Source: Micropterus salmoides (Eukaryota > Chordata > Actinopteri > Centrarchiformes > Centrarchidae). From it: 64,000 nucleotides of DNA. The notes below the pieces were generated by a model. It was not told the origin of the DNA. It did not search any database and was given only the letters and a program-made list of their open reading frames with translations. A program made the translations under genes and the position numbers. Shown one piece after another: positions 44,802 through 55,999 of the stretch; position 1 is the stretch's first letter, and each line of letters opens with the position of its first letter. The stretch spans positions 33,061,078 through 33,125,077 of the forward strand of contig NW_024041039.1 in NCBI RefSeq assembly GCF_014851395.1, in the 5' to 3' direction.

Positions 44802-46211
44802 TTATGTGTAGACGGTGTAGTATTTCATACTGTAAGGTGGATTTAAATACTCATCCTCAATATACTCTGTGTCGAGATCTTTGTCCCACTTTTGTGCAAT
44901 GCTTATAATACCACCTGGACTAAGACAGTATAGCAGTGCATAGAAGGAAGAGATAAAGCAGGTGATGCCTCCTACAAAGAACCTCTCTACATCACTGTAC
45001 ATGACTGGATCAGGAGTAAGGTCTTGGGGGTAAGGTCTTAGATCCAATGAAGTGCCTGACCTGGAGAGAACCATAGTAGTGTACATTGGGGATACTAAAT
45101 TTGGACTGCAGTTTGAAAGTCATTAATATCCTGTCGTGGTACAAATCTCCAATCCCCATTGCCATCCAGGTTCCTTGTTATAGGGGTTAAGAATGAGGCA
45201 TCGCTTCCTCTTCCTAGGTATTTACAGATTTCCTGCCACACTCTAATTGTGTTGTATATAATCGGGTTATTCTTGATATCCCTGTGCAGTCTGCTCTTAT
45301 CACTCAGGACCAGGCTCCATAGCGAGGATGGCAAAGAGGACCATAAATCTAGACCGGGGTTGAACTCAAGATGAGCATGTAACCATTCCCACAGAAAGCC
45401 AGCGTGGCACGCCCAGTTGTAAAGAATTATGTTTGGCAGGCCCAAGCCTCCCCTGTCAGAGGGCAGCTGTAGTATTTTCATTTTCTGTCTGGGTCTTTTG
45501 ACGTGCCATATGAATCTAGAGAACGCTCTTTCTACATCAAGAGCAACCTTCTTGGAGATCCACAAGGGTTGCATTTGTAAAGAATATAATAACCTGGGGA
45601 ATACATTCATTTTGATTAAGCTGACGCGCCCCATAAGGGATAGAGGGAGATTGTGCAATCTAAGTCCTACTTTATTTTAGTTACTATTGGAGGGAAGTTG
45701 AGCTTCCATAGCTCCGTCAAGTTTGGTGAAACTTTTATCCCAAGGAAGGTGAAACCTGTGGGAGACAGTTTAAAGGTAGATGAAGACAGATCAGTCAGGC
45801 CACCGAATGGCATGGCCTCAAATTTGCTATAGTTGATCTTGTAGCCTGTAAAGGAGCCAAACTCTTGAATCTTAGTGAGGATAGTTGGTATTGATATGTC
45901 AGGTTTTGTCAGAAACAACAGGATGTCATCAGCATAAAGTGCTATCCATACCAATAAGGCTAATTGGTCTATATGAGCCACAGATATCCGGTGGCTTATC
46001 TTTCTTAAGGATTAGTGTGATGTTGGCTAGATTAAGTGTTGCGAGGAGGTGACCAATCTTAGAGGAATCTGAGAACATGTCAGTAAAATTGTAAAATTCC
46101 AGGCAGAACCCATCAGGTCCTGGTGCATTTCCACCCCTGAGGGAGGCTATGGCCGCACGGACCTCCTCCTCAATTACAGGTACATTTAGTTTTTCCTTTT
46201 GTTCCCCCAAC
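44802..46211 (-). pseudogene. L1/Tx1-like ORF2 reverse transcriptase remnant
   Basis: From the right: IEEEVRAAIASLRGGNAPGP and DGFCLEFYNF, then LILKKDKPPDICGSYRPISL. A deletion near 45980 skips motif A and joins directly to ALYADDILLFLTKPD (catalytic box) and YKINYSKFEAMPFGG. The C-terminal block in 45095-45658 (LSLMGRVSLIKMNVFPRLLY, IWHVKRPRQKMKILQLP, RGGLGLPNIILYNWA) is characteristic of L1/Tx1 LINEs. A further C-terminal frame lies at 44802-45086. Without motif A the enzyme would be inactive. Confidence 0.8.
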
Positions 46212-46691
46212 TGTCACGCTCTGCCGGTTGGCCATCCTTTGTGTTGCACTTTTGAGTTTAGTATCTGCCTTAGTATGTTGAGTTTTGGGTTCTGTCCTGT
46301 CTAGTGTCCAGTATCTGCTATATAGTCTGCTTGTCATGTCAAGTCTCTCTGTTTTCCTCTGCTCTCTCTCTCTGCCTCGTTAGTCTCATGTCTGTCACCT
46401 GTGTTGCTCCTGCCCTGCTCGTTAGTCCCTGTGTATATATACATGGTGTTTCTGTCTTGTCCTTGTCCGGTCATTGTTCATGTTACCCCCCAGTCTGTTG
46501 TGTGTGTACTCTCTGCCTGCCTGTAACCAGCCTTGCTTGTCTTGTCTCCCTGTACTCTTGGATTTTGGATTTCTGTTATTCAGCCACTCACCTGTAAGTT
46601 TGCTCGCTTTTGGTTATATTAAAACCCTTCGTTGAACTATACCTGCTCCGCTCTGGGTCCTGCAACCTGCCTCCACACCACGATCGTGACA
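46212..46691 (+). mobile_element. Solo LTR inserted in the L1
   Basis: The 480-bp unit begins TGTCACGC and ends GTGACA, with the identical 5-mer CCAAC at 46207-46211 and 46692-46696. It includes a TATATTAAAAC-type poly(A) region and CTGGGTCCTGCAACCTGCC before the end, the usual order of fish gypsy LTRs in this orientation. It is related to the LTR at 5478-5937. Reading frames inside it are by-products. Confidence 0.8.
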
Positions 46692-46904
46692 CCAACAGGG
46701 ATGGAAGGGACACCCTATCGAGAAACTTCAGATGAATAAAGCTTTAGGTAAAATTGCCTCCATTATTGTATTGATATCCTTCGTTTTGTAATGTCTGACC
46801 TGATTGTCATCTAGCAGTGACGGTATCGTATTTGCCTCCATTCTGCCTCTTGCCAGTCTTGCTAAGAGACGCCCAGGTTTGTTTCCTGACTCATAAAGCC
46901 TTCT
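46692..46904 (-). pseudogene. Upstream piece of L1 ORF2
   Basis: The minus strand encodes KALYESGNKPGRLLARLAR-like sequence (ARxGRMEANTIP follows) near 46840-46900 and then a frame leading to the LTR junction. It belongs between the endonuclease and the RT of L1-type ORF2. Confidence 0.7.
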
Positions 46905-47775
46905 TGGAGTTATCTTTGATCAGGACATGTCGTTTAAGTCTCACATTAAGCAAATTTCAAGGACCGCCTTTTTTCACCTACGTAATATTGCGAAAATCAG
47001 GAACATCCTGTCTAAAAATGATGCAGAAAAACTTGTCCATGCATTTGTTACTTCTAGGCTGGATTACTGCAATTCCTTATTATCAGGCTGCTCGAAAAAG
47101 TCCATTAAGACTCTATAGCTGATCCAGAATGCTGCAGTACGTGTTCTGACAGGAACCAGGAAAAGAGATCACATTTCTCCTGTCTTAGCTTCTTTGCATT
47201 GGCTTCCAGTAAAATCCAGAATAAAATTTGAGATCATTCTTGTTACCTACAAAGCTCTTAATGGTCAGGCACCATCTTATCTTAAAGGGGTCATAGTACC
47301 TTACTACCCCACCAGGGCACTGCGCTCTCAGAATGCAGGGTTACTTGTGGTTCCTAGAGTCTCCAAAAGTAGACTAGGAGCCAGAGTGTTCAGCTATCAA
47401 GCTCCTCTCCTGTGGAACCAGGTTCGAGTTTGGGTTCAGGAGGCAGACACCATCTCCACATTTAAGAGTAGGCTTAAGACTTTCCTCTTTGATAAACTTT
47501 ATAGTTAGGGCTGGCTCAGGTTAGTCCTGAACCATCCCTTATGCTGCTATAGGCCTAGACTGCCGGGGGATTTCCTATGATGCACTGAGCTCCTCTCCCT
47601 CTGTATGCAAGGAAGTCTTTCCTTGCCTCTTTCGCCTAGTGCTTGCTCTTGGTGGGAATTGTTGGGCTTCTGTAAATAACATCATAGAGTATGGTCTAGA
47701 CCTTCTCTTTTATGAAAAGCGCTGTGAGATAACTGTTGTTGTGATTTGGCGCTATATAAATAAAATTGAATTGAA
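46905..47775 (+). mobile_element. L2-type LINE, short copy within the L1
   Basis: Starts inside the RT thumb (VIFDQDMSFKSHIKQISR) and continues with SRLDYCNSLLSGC. A stop, then LHWLPVKSRIKFEIILVTYK and PYYPTRALRSQNAG follow, in the same order as at 27391. A deletion after 47606 removes most of the 3' region, including the CT tract, and joins to the TTTCCTTGCCTC tail ending in AAAATTGAATTGAA. It splits the L1. Confidence 0.85.
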
Positions 47776-48363
47776 TGCTTAGCAAAGAAGATGGCCGATT
47801 CAGCCTTTCTAGTTCACAGCTGGTTCCAATTTTTGGGAGGTTTCAGAGATATGATGGCATAAAGCCACGAAAAAGACAGGCCATCACGAACAAAGTATTC
47901 AACCCCAAATGATAAAAACCCAACCAATGCCCAAAAGCAGTAACCCCAAAACAGCCCCCATCCCCACCTCATATCCCCCATATCCCATTATAGACCAGCA
48001 GTGTGGCACGTGGAACCGAGCAAAAACATCACTGAAAGAGAGAAAGTGAAAAAAGGGGAAACAAAAAAACTCTCCATTCCCCCCGCTCACTACGAGCAGA
48101 AATGATCACAACCATCTCATAGTAACATATTTATATTTTAATAACCTGCTCAACATGAACCAATCATTAGCCTTTGTTGTAGCGTACTAAAGCGGAATGA
48201 GAAGAAAAAGAGAGGTAATAAAAAAATTAAATAAGAATTAGCTTTTCCACACAGTTTAACTAGCATTATACATGCCTTTGCACAAGTTATCAGCAGTGTC
48301 TGCAAACAGTGAGGCATCACGTGTTATTAAAATGTCACATCACCTCCAGTTTACGTCAGTCCA
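47776..48363 (-). other. Probable L1 ORF1-ORF2 spacer
   Basis: No coding sequence. It lies between the ORF1 stop at about 48364 and the ORF2 piece, consistent with a spacer. It could also contain endonuclease remnants that I cannot read. Confidence 0.4.
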
Positions 48364-49093
48364 AGAAGGCAAGTGCATCCTTTGGTGAGTGAAAAGAGTA
48401 ACGTTTCCCTCCGTGGGAGAAACTCAGAGTAGCGGGGAAGCGCATGGAGTATGTTCATTTTAATAAGTTGTTGGCACACACCATTAAGTCTGTCCCTCAT
48501 GTGTCAGCGGTCCTTTCTCCTTGGCCGCAGCGAGGATCCTCATCTTGTTCCTCGGGTTGTGCAGCTTGATGATCACTGCGTGGGGAAAGTAAGGCTTTGG
48601 CGGGCCGAGGGTCCTGTGGGCACGGTCAATTTTAATGAGACCTTGCTTGGTCTACTGGGCCTAGCAGAGTGGGTAACCAGTTCTAAAAAAACAAAACAAC
48701 TGGCTGTAGGCCCGCCGCCTTTTCCTTGAGGTTGTAGATTAAAATGTTGTCTCTGCGGCTACGTCCCTCAATATCAATGCTCCTCTCCATGAGGACGAGC
48801 ACTTTGGACTCCAGGCCCTTTAACCGGGACTCCATGGTCGATATGTTATCCTCCACCGCTGACACACAACTCTCAGCTTCCGTAATGCATTTTGTGTTGG
48901 ACTCCAGTCGTGTTGTGATATTGTCCAGTTTAGCTGAGAGATCTTCAAATTTCCTCTCCATCCTAACGACGCTCTGGGAAATTTCAGTAGTGAGGGTCCC
49001 AGAATCCGCATTAGGAGGTTTAGCATTCTTTTTCACTTCTGGCTCCTCAGCGGGCTTGTTTGCCACAGGTTTAGAGGCTTTAGTGTTAGGCAT
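48364..49093 (-). pseudogene. L1/Tx1-like ORF1 (coiled coil and RNA-binding domain)
   Basis: The ATG at 49093 begins a lysine-rich start, followed by a coiled coil (RMERKFEDLSAKLDNITTRL, and a second heptad stretch) and the RNA-binding domain start RDNILIYNLKEKA. A deletion near 48700 breaks the frame. Further pieces are RAHRTLGPPKPYFP, AVIIKLHNPRNKMRILAAAKEKG and the C-terminal PATLSFSHGGKRYSFHSPKD, ending with a stop at 48364. ORF1 forms trimers that coat the L1 RNA. Confidence 0.75.
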
Positions 49094-49486
49094 GTTGTCT
49101 GGATATTGTTTAGCAAACTTTTAAGGTTGTAACTTTCCTTTAAAGTTAAGTAAATCATAAGGTATAGCTCGGTAGCAGCGGGAGCTCTGCAACGGTTGAC
49201 TGCTCAGTGTGACAGCATCATGTGACGCCGACATCCTGCAACATCTTATTTATTAGCTAGTAAAACAAAATAAGTCAGGGCCAAAGTCTTTTTTCCGGTG
49301 TTGGACATTAGGATGTGATTTAAGCTGAGATAGATGTCACCCGATCTACTATCCTAACAATAGAGACAATTTTAAGTATCTGAGAAATAAAAAGGCTTTT
49401 GAACTATAAAATAAAACATTTGCCAAAAGACTTCAAGTCGTGTACATGAAACGCAGAGTTTTTCCTGACCTGAGAACGTTTATGAA

Positions 49487-51175
49487 ATGGCTGTTAGGGA
49501 GACTGATGGTTTTGATTTTAGACTACAACATCCTTTTAGTCTAATTGTGTCAGGTCCTTCAAACAGCGGTAAAACATATTTTGTGAATGCCGACGAACTC
49601 ATTTCAAAACAGATTGAAAATGTTGTATATATTTTTTCGTGTTGGCAACCATTATATGACCAGTTATTGAAAATTAGAAATGTGAATTTCGTTGAAGGCT
49701 TGCCATCGTCTTTATGTGATGATACATTGTTGCCTGTAGATAAAAACAATTTGTTGATTATTGATGATTTAACGAATGATGCTAGCAATAACATTGAGGT
49801 CCAAAATGTGTTTACAAAATATGTGCATCATAGAAATTTAAGTTGTTTATACCTAGTTCAGAATTTGTTTTTTCAAGGCAAAGTTAGCCGTACTATTAAT
49901 TTAAATACCAATTATCTTGTTTTGTTTAAAAATCCCAGAGATAAATACCAAGTCAGACAAATGTTTCCTGGGAAGAGAATTTTTTTATGGATTGTTTTGA
50001 CCAGAGATGCTCACAAGTCTTTGAGCTAGAGTCCAAGTCAAATCTCAAGTCTCTCGTGGTTATTACGAATGTTGTATCACCTGCTGCGTTCAATCCAGGT
50101 TGCAAATAAAACTTCATAGCTATAAGGAAAACTGAGAGCACAACCATGTAATGTGCAATGCAATTAATGACAGCTTATTAAATACTGTAAGTCAAAAAAA
50201 CTGTGACATTGCATAATCAACAATAAATCTGTCTGTTTTAAACTTACAGAGTGCAACCATGTAATGTGTAATGTAGTTAATGACAGCTTATAAACTACTG
50301 TAAGTCAACACATCCCCCACAATCTCAAAACAATAAACTGTAACCAGTTTTTCACAGAGCACAACTATAATGTGCAATGCAATCAATGACAGCTTAAACT
50401 ACTGTAAGTCAGCACACCCTGCAGACTCTCAAACCAGAGTAATGTTATAACTAAATAAAACTGTAAGGTTACATGATCAATAATAAACCTGTAACCTCTT
50501 TCCAGCCAACGGTAATAATTAAGGTGATAGCAGCCAGTGGGACGTAAATGATTGCGTTAATCGACCACCACAAGTTTGGCAAGTAAATAAACGCTTGTTC
50601 ATCTTTTCATAACGAACGACAGTCAGAGTAAACCTCCTGTAGCTGAAGCAAGAAGCAAGTTAACGTTAAATGGCCAATGCTGAGCTAAACATGTTCACTC
50701 ACCACATATTTGCGTTCAGCGCTTCTTTGATTGGGTCTTGTTGTATGAAGTTTAAAGCCAAAGTTTATGATAAATGGCACAGCAGCTGCCAGTGTTTGTT
50801 GTCCTTTCTCACGTGCGGCCGTGCGCAGCAGATGTTACATGTTACGTAGGCAGGTTATAGGTAACGTAGGGAGGGAACAACGGCAAGCTCATCAGACATG
50901 TCCTAAAAAATAAACATTGTTCACGAGTCCCGCGCCTCGAGTCCGAGTCGAGTCTGATGTCTTTTCCTCAAAAGACTTGAGTCTCAAGTCGAGTCTTAAG
51001 TCACTGTGTTTCCGAGTCTCTAACTCGAGTCCCCATCTCTGGTTTCGACGACGCCACAAGTGTTCCTTACGGTTACTTGATGATTGATTTTAAAGCTAAG
51101 ACACCTGATGATTTCAGACTCAGAACTGACTTGCTTTCAGACCTGCCTGTTGTGTATGTGCTTAACAGAAAGTAA
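49487..51175 (+). pseudogene. Packaging ATPase of copy 2, split by a transposon
   Basis: The ATG at 49487 gives 180 open residues with Walker A GPSNSGKT (residues 23-30) and Walker B NLLIIDDL (about residues 86-93), plus CLYLVQNLFFQGKVSRTINL. The 1040-bp insertion at 50002 interrupts it 14 codons before the frame ends. The remainder resumes at 51042 (LMIDFKAKTPDDFRLRTDLL near 51085) and stops at 51173-51175, six bases before the next ATG. An in-frame loss of nine bases after Walker A distinguishes it from copy 1. Confidence 0.75.
50002..51041. mobile_element. Non-autonomous hAT-type transposon, 1040 bp
   Basis: Starts CAGAGATG and ends CATCTCTG, short inverted termini of hAT type. It is flanked by GTTTTGAC (49994-50001) and GTTTCGAC (51042-51049), an 8-bp duplication with one mismatch. 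Copy 1 of the viral module carries the undisrupted site GTTTCGAC in its ATPase gene. Inside, a unit with AATGCAATTAATGACAGCTT recurs near 50155, 50269 and 50376. No transposase frame is seen, so it must have been moved by one supplied elsewhere. Confidence 0.8.
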
Positions 51176-51181
51176 ATAAAC

Positions 51182-51439
51182 ATGTCTGATCGCAAAAGAA
51201 ACCTGTCTTTACTGCAAACTATGCAGGGAGTATCTCCATCTCAGAGAGTAAATATTATTAAATCAGCATCACCAGACTTTTTGGTATCATTATGCGAAAT
51301 AGCTTACAATGTTTTAAAAGGTAAAATTCCTTTAAATAAGACACAGTATCACAAATTTAAAAAGAAGAAGGCGGGAATTAGACTACCCACCAATAAAAAG
51401 GTTTGCGCTTCAAAGAAAAAGAAGACGATGCTTAAATAG
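51182..51439 (+). pseudogene. Small basic protein of copy 2, early stop
   Basis: Eighty-five residues from ATG 51182, homologous to 8320-8613: LLQTMQGVSPSQRVN, LCEIAYNVLKGKIPLNKTQY and a lysine-rich end. A TAG at 51437-51439 terminates it. Downstream bases continue to read like protein (GSFLLPLLSIAVPF) in the same frame, so this stop probably arose by mutation. That reading is an inference. Confidence 0.65.
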
Positions 51440-51493
51440 TCTGGCAGTTTTCTTCTCCCCCTCCTGAGTATCGCTGTGCCTTTTATAACGAGA

Positions 51494-51930
51494 CTATGGA
51501 GTATGCACAAAATTTTTTTCTGGTACCAAAAAAAACGGCTTGATCTTTTAAGAAGACCTCCGGCACACAAGTCTATTCGAGAAACTTTTGAAAATTACCT
51601 GGATCGTACTATAAAAGACTTTCTAGATCAAAAGACTGAAGATCTTCATGAAAAAGCAAAAAAATATTCCATAGCATTGCAGAGATTTCTCACCATGGTA
51701 AAACAAGGAGAAAAAGACCAGAACGCACTAACTTTGTCAATGCCGGTTGCAGAGGATTTTCACTCTTCAGAGCAGAAGAATCAAGAAGGAAGAGATTTTG
51801 TTTTTGAACTAGTTTTAAAAAACATGCCAAAAAACAGCAGGAATAAAGCTCAGCATATTTTGGATAAAATGTCCTCCTCAAAATACATATCTGCATGGAC
51901 TGAACGGGAGTTTGATGAAAAGATGAAAAG
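51494..51930 (+). pseudogene. Third gene of copy 2, frameshifted and truncated
   Basis: Corresponds to 8614-9040. The start is lost by a frame change in the A/T-rich MHKIFFW region. The body LLRRPPAHKSIRETFENYLD, KYSIALQRFLTMVKQGEKD and DFVFELVLKNMPKNSRNKAQ is longer than in copy 1. It is cut at about 51925 where a dispersed repeat follows. Confidence 0.6.
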
Positions 51931-52080
51931 TTGTGCTATTTGCGAGTTTTCGTCAATGGGTGTGTCCGTGGCGTCAAAGATCAAGTCTTCGCCATGACAC
52001 AGGAAGTTGTTGTAACTTCAGTGTACATGCTCACATCTGAATCAAACTTTACGTGCTTGATAACTCTCCCACCCCGCTAT
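51925..52080 (+). repeat. Dispersed segment shared with 41150-41320
   Basis: GAAAAGTTGTGCTATTTGCG, ACACAGGAAGTTGTTGTAAC and TACGTGCTTGATAACT occur in both places. Its start exactly truncates the viral module, so it may be the edge of a later insertion or a deletion scar. Confidence 0.6.
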
Positions 52081-53884
52081 GGAGGACCGATCCTGACACA
52101 GTCAGAAATAAATAAATGCTCAATAAATAAATAAGCATCCAATTAAATACACAAAAAAATAAAGTAAGTCATCTTCTCTGCTATTGGTGGACCAGTCAGA
52201 CAGGAGAGCTCTAGGCCTACTCTGCCTGCAGACATCAACGATCTTGCCCCTCACACAGTCAGATGGCTTCCTTCAGTGCGCTGAGGTGTTTAACAACTCT
52301 GAAGACAATACTACCAGCAATGTCTTCCTTCTCTTTTCATGTAGACGCTCCGACAGACAGTGCTTTCAGTTTGATGCATGCATGGACACAGAACTGCGGT
52401 ATAGGGAGAAGCACACGGTCAGCTAGCTGCAGCTAAATCTGGAGTGCACTCGTATTCAATTCTGTCTGGTAAATTCAGTTTTAACGGAGCAGAGCGAGCT
52501 GACAGGCAGAGTTAGAGACTTTTTCTGTCTGTTTCTCTCTTTACAAAGACGCATGTTGCAGTCAGAGTCTTCTCTGAGATGTGATGCGAGCACGACATAC
52601 AACACAATTTATCAAATTACACAACGGATATACAGTATGAAAATAAGATTGATTGGATTATACTCACAGGAAGTATAAAACCTGTTACATGCGTTATTAA
52701 AAGTAAAGTAACACAAAAATGTCAGGGAAATTACTTTACTTAGATTTAAGTACTGCAGTTGTACATTTGAAATACCTTCCTACCTTTCTGATAGGAAGCC
52801 TTCTTGAGGTGGTATAAAACATTTCTTCTTATATTCTGATTTGAGTTGTGGACAACTATGACCACATGAATTAAAAAATATTAAACATTTCACTGCCCAT
52901 GTCAGCTATAACACAAGTCTTGTTCATCAGACTACATGCTGTGGACAGATTTTGTCCCAGGATTTATTATGCATTTCTTCTTCTTCGTTGTATGATTTAG
53001 AATAATAAGGTGAGAAATGGGTCTATTCTGAGTTCATCCTGCACTGCAGCAGCTAATAAAGTCCATTTAATCCCAAAAACGCTTTTCTTTTAGGCAGGCT
53101 GGAGCAGAAAACAACTCACCTTTCTCAAGTTGTACAGTAATGTCACATGTGTATGAAGGTGGATCAAACAAGCTAATCTTAAATGTCAAAGTAGAGAGGA
53201 GCCTAGTAGGCCTATTTATTTTCATTCATTACACAATATGAATAAGCTATGCAGACAGTTGTAAAGAAAGAACATCTTTTTCTTCTGTTCTCTACTTGTT
53301 ATAGTTACACAGTATTAGGGGTGTGGGCTGTATTAAAAGTATCCACTGTTCTCCCATGCTCTAACACACAGTAACGATGAAATGTGTGCTGTTCTCACAT
53401 TCTTCCTCTGTATGTACACATAAACAACAAGGCAGGGAAATATAAAAGGAATTTATTTTATTGTTTGGGTAGATTATTGTTCAGTGCCCTGATGCCCCAT
53501 AGAGATAACTCTCTATGGTCTAGTTGGTAAACTTTCACTGTCTGCTCTGTCTTTGATGGTGTACAAATTTGATCAACTGCTATGAAGGCACAGATTTTTA
53601 GTCTTTACATCAAAGCCAGTACAGTTCCCTACATTGCTTTATGGATCAGCATGCTAAGACTCCCTGTTGTTTCTGAGAAAGTACAAAGGTGTAGGAGAGT
53701 ACCACAAGCTTGGAAAGAATATGATTGGAGCTAGACTAATTTATTATATTGTCATGTGGTATGATGATCATCCCACAATGATTGTTACTGGTATTAAACA
53801 CTGTGTTAGTGCTAGTGAGATCATATTTCTAAGCATTTGTACTGATCAAAGATCATGTACATGACTCCCACATAAAACAGACAT
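52081..53884. other. Quiet region
   Basis: A run of AATAAATAAATGCTCAATAAATAAATAAG lies near 52110. No gene recognised. Confidence 0.4.
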
Positions 53885-54162
53885 GCAAACATCCTGTCAA
53901 AAATTTTGCAGAAAAACTAGTCCATGCATTTGTTACTTCTAAGATGGATTACTGCAGTTCCTTCTTATCAGGCTGAAGAAATCTCTTAATACTCTTCAGC
54001 TGATCTAGAATGCAGCATGTGTTCTGACAGGTCCCAGGAAAATAGATCATATTTCTCCTGTCTTAGCTTCTCTGCTATGGCTTCTTTTAAAATCCAGAAT
54101 AGAATTGAAAATCCTTCTCCTCACCCACAAAGCTCTTAATGGACAGGCACCACCATATCTTA
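53885..54162 (+). pseudogene. Eroded L2 RT fragment
   Basis: Encodes pieces of the L2 RT C-terminus: KLVHAFVTSKMDYCSSFLSG-like, then DHISPVLASLLWLLLKSRIELKIL-like and ALNGQAPPYLKG, with frame breaks. It is more diverged than the copies at 27391 and 46905. Confidence 0.75.
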
Positions 54163-54400
54163 AGGGGCTTTCACACCTGCCTCATTAAGTTTGGTTGAAT
54201 CGCACTAGAGTTTTTTCCCCCTTTGGGCAAGTGTGAATGTAGCAATCACACTCGGATGCACACCAAAACCTAGCCATACAAGCGTAACGAGACCTCCTCA
54301 AAGAGGTCCCGAACGATTCCAAGCAAACTCTGGTGTGTTTAAGGTGTGAACATGGCCGACCTTGATCCGACCCAACTGAATAAAGCACATTGCCTTTTTT
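54163..54400. repeat. Possible miniature transposon
   Basis: GGGGCTTTCACACCTGCC at 54163 and GTTTAAGGTGTGAACATGGC at 54335 form weak inverted ends typical of small fish DNA transposons. No clean target duplication is visible. Confidence 0.35.
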
Positions 54401-55031
54401 GGAGTTAATAGGCAGTGAATGAGCCAATAAATAAAGATTCTTACTTGCATTCATCGTGTCCTATGTTTAATATGTTTTACTGCATTGTCTCCATTAAAAG
54501 TGTACACATAAAAAAAACATTCCCCAGGTGGAGAGAAGTGTTGTGGATAACTCCAAGTTCACCATCAGATCTTGAATCATAGCATCACAGGCAGAAAGAC
54601 CCCTCTGAGGGTTTCGGCTAGAGCAGATGAGCACTCCGGCCCCAGATTCAGCTGTCCAACTGCTAGAAACAGTCTGACACAAAGGCATGTGACCCCGGCG
54701 GTGGACGAACAGCTTACTGATGCAACTGAAGAAAACAAAGACCCTCTAAATACAAATAAACCTCTGTAACATCTGCAGAAAAGAAAAAGGGGAGACTAAC
54801 TGCTTCTGCCTGAGCCGGTGTGACTGAGAGGAGAACATGTGACCATAGAGTAAATAAAGCCAACAGCATGATGTGAAGATGCAGCGTGGGGTTTGGACCC
54901 CTCAGGCAGACGGATGCTCTGGCCTCCACAGTTGAGGTATGGCCTGTCAGAGGACTAGACATCCACAGCTGTGTTTTCACTGTTTGTTCCTGAGGCTTCA
55001 ATAACCAGAAACTCCTAAGACGACTGTTCCA

Positions 55032-55069
<38 letters not shown>

Positions 55070-55999
55070 CTAAAACTACAGCTATGTGGCTGATTCACTC
55101 TGTCTATAGAAGAATGAATGTGTGGCTATGATCTTAGAATTACTGACAATGTACATAATGGCTACGTTACTTTGCTATTGCTTAACTCACCTGACTAAGT
55201 GTTTTTCCAATTTGTGATATGTTTATACTGAACAGAAGTCACATGGTGGCAGAAAAATCACAGGACTTTAATACTACAGACTGGGGCTCACATTCTGTGC
55301 CACGTGTTATTAGGTTTAGGCTACTAAAACACTTGGTTAAAGGAAAGATGGTGTTTTTGTTTAATATTGAAAATGTCCTGTTGTGTGCATTGACTTTTTA
55401 GTAGGAAGGCTGTGATTTTCCTATATTTTTAGTTATTTAAACACAACCATTGACATCTTTATGTTTTATATAGGAGTTGATATTGTGGTTTACAACCTAA
55501 AAAAACTGCAGCCTCTTCTATTTGTTATAGTGTACCGTGCTTGTGGTCCATATTGTGAATTTCTATCTGTTTCTGTGACCGTTTATTTCATTATTAGATT
55601 CATTGAGAGTGTTCATAAACCCACTCACTGTTTTAACCACACCCTCTCTGGCATTATCACATTGAAGTTGAACATTTAATAGTGTTCCCACAGAATCCCA
55701 TTTTACCCAACCACTATTTAATAACTTTTGTGTTCCTATTGCTGGACTACACACCATTAGGCAGAAATTCCTACACTAGATGTCAATCTGATAGTATACT
55801 GTAGCTAAATGTAAGGAAAAGATTCCATCAGCATTAAATTTAATACCATGTCTCAAAATAACAGAGGACTCCTATGCTAATTTCAGCCCACCCCAGATTT
55901 ATTATCTTATTGATAGTACTGCAGGCTCACTGCGAACACTCGATTCTGTGGTTAGCTCCATGGTATTAAGCAAACATTGCGGAAACTGTTCTGAAGTAA
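54401..55999. other. Unassigned, with a (CA) microsatellite
   Basis: A (CA)n run of about 15 repeats lies at 55035-55066. Other frames lack motifs. Confidence 0.5.

Larger units (their letters stand above)
44285..49235 (-). mobile_element. L1/Tx1-like LINE with nested insertions
   Basis: Order from right to left: 5' leader (49094-49235), ORF1 (48364-49093), spacer (47776-48363), L2 insertion (46905-47775), a short ORF2 piece (46697-46904), solo LTR (46212-46691), ORF2 RT (44802-46211) and the 3' region to 44285. The L1 text on both sides of the LTR reads on in sense, so the LTR entered an existing L1. No endonuclease domain is visible, so a deletion probably removed it. The element borders the viral module copy 2 at 49238. 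Confidence 0.75.
49238..51930 (+). mobile_element. Polinton/adintovirus-like module, copy 2
   Basis: Collinear with copy 1 from 7302: the same leader, ATPase, basic protein gene and third gene, with over 90% identity by eye. A 1040-bp hAT-type element lies inside the ATPase gene. Homology ends near 51925, where a dispersed repeat begins, so the protease and capsid genes are absent. Some disruptions in copy 1 are missing here and vice versa, so the copies decayed independently. Confidence 0.7.
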
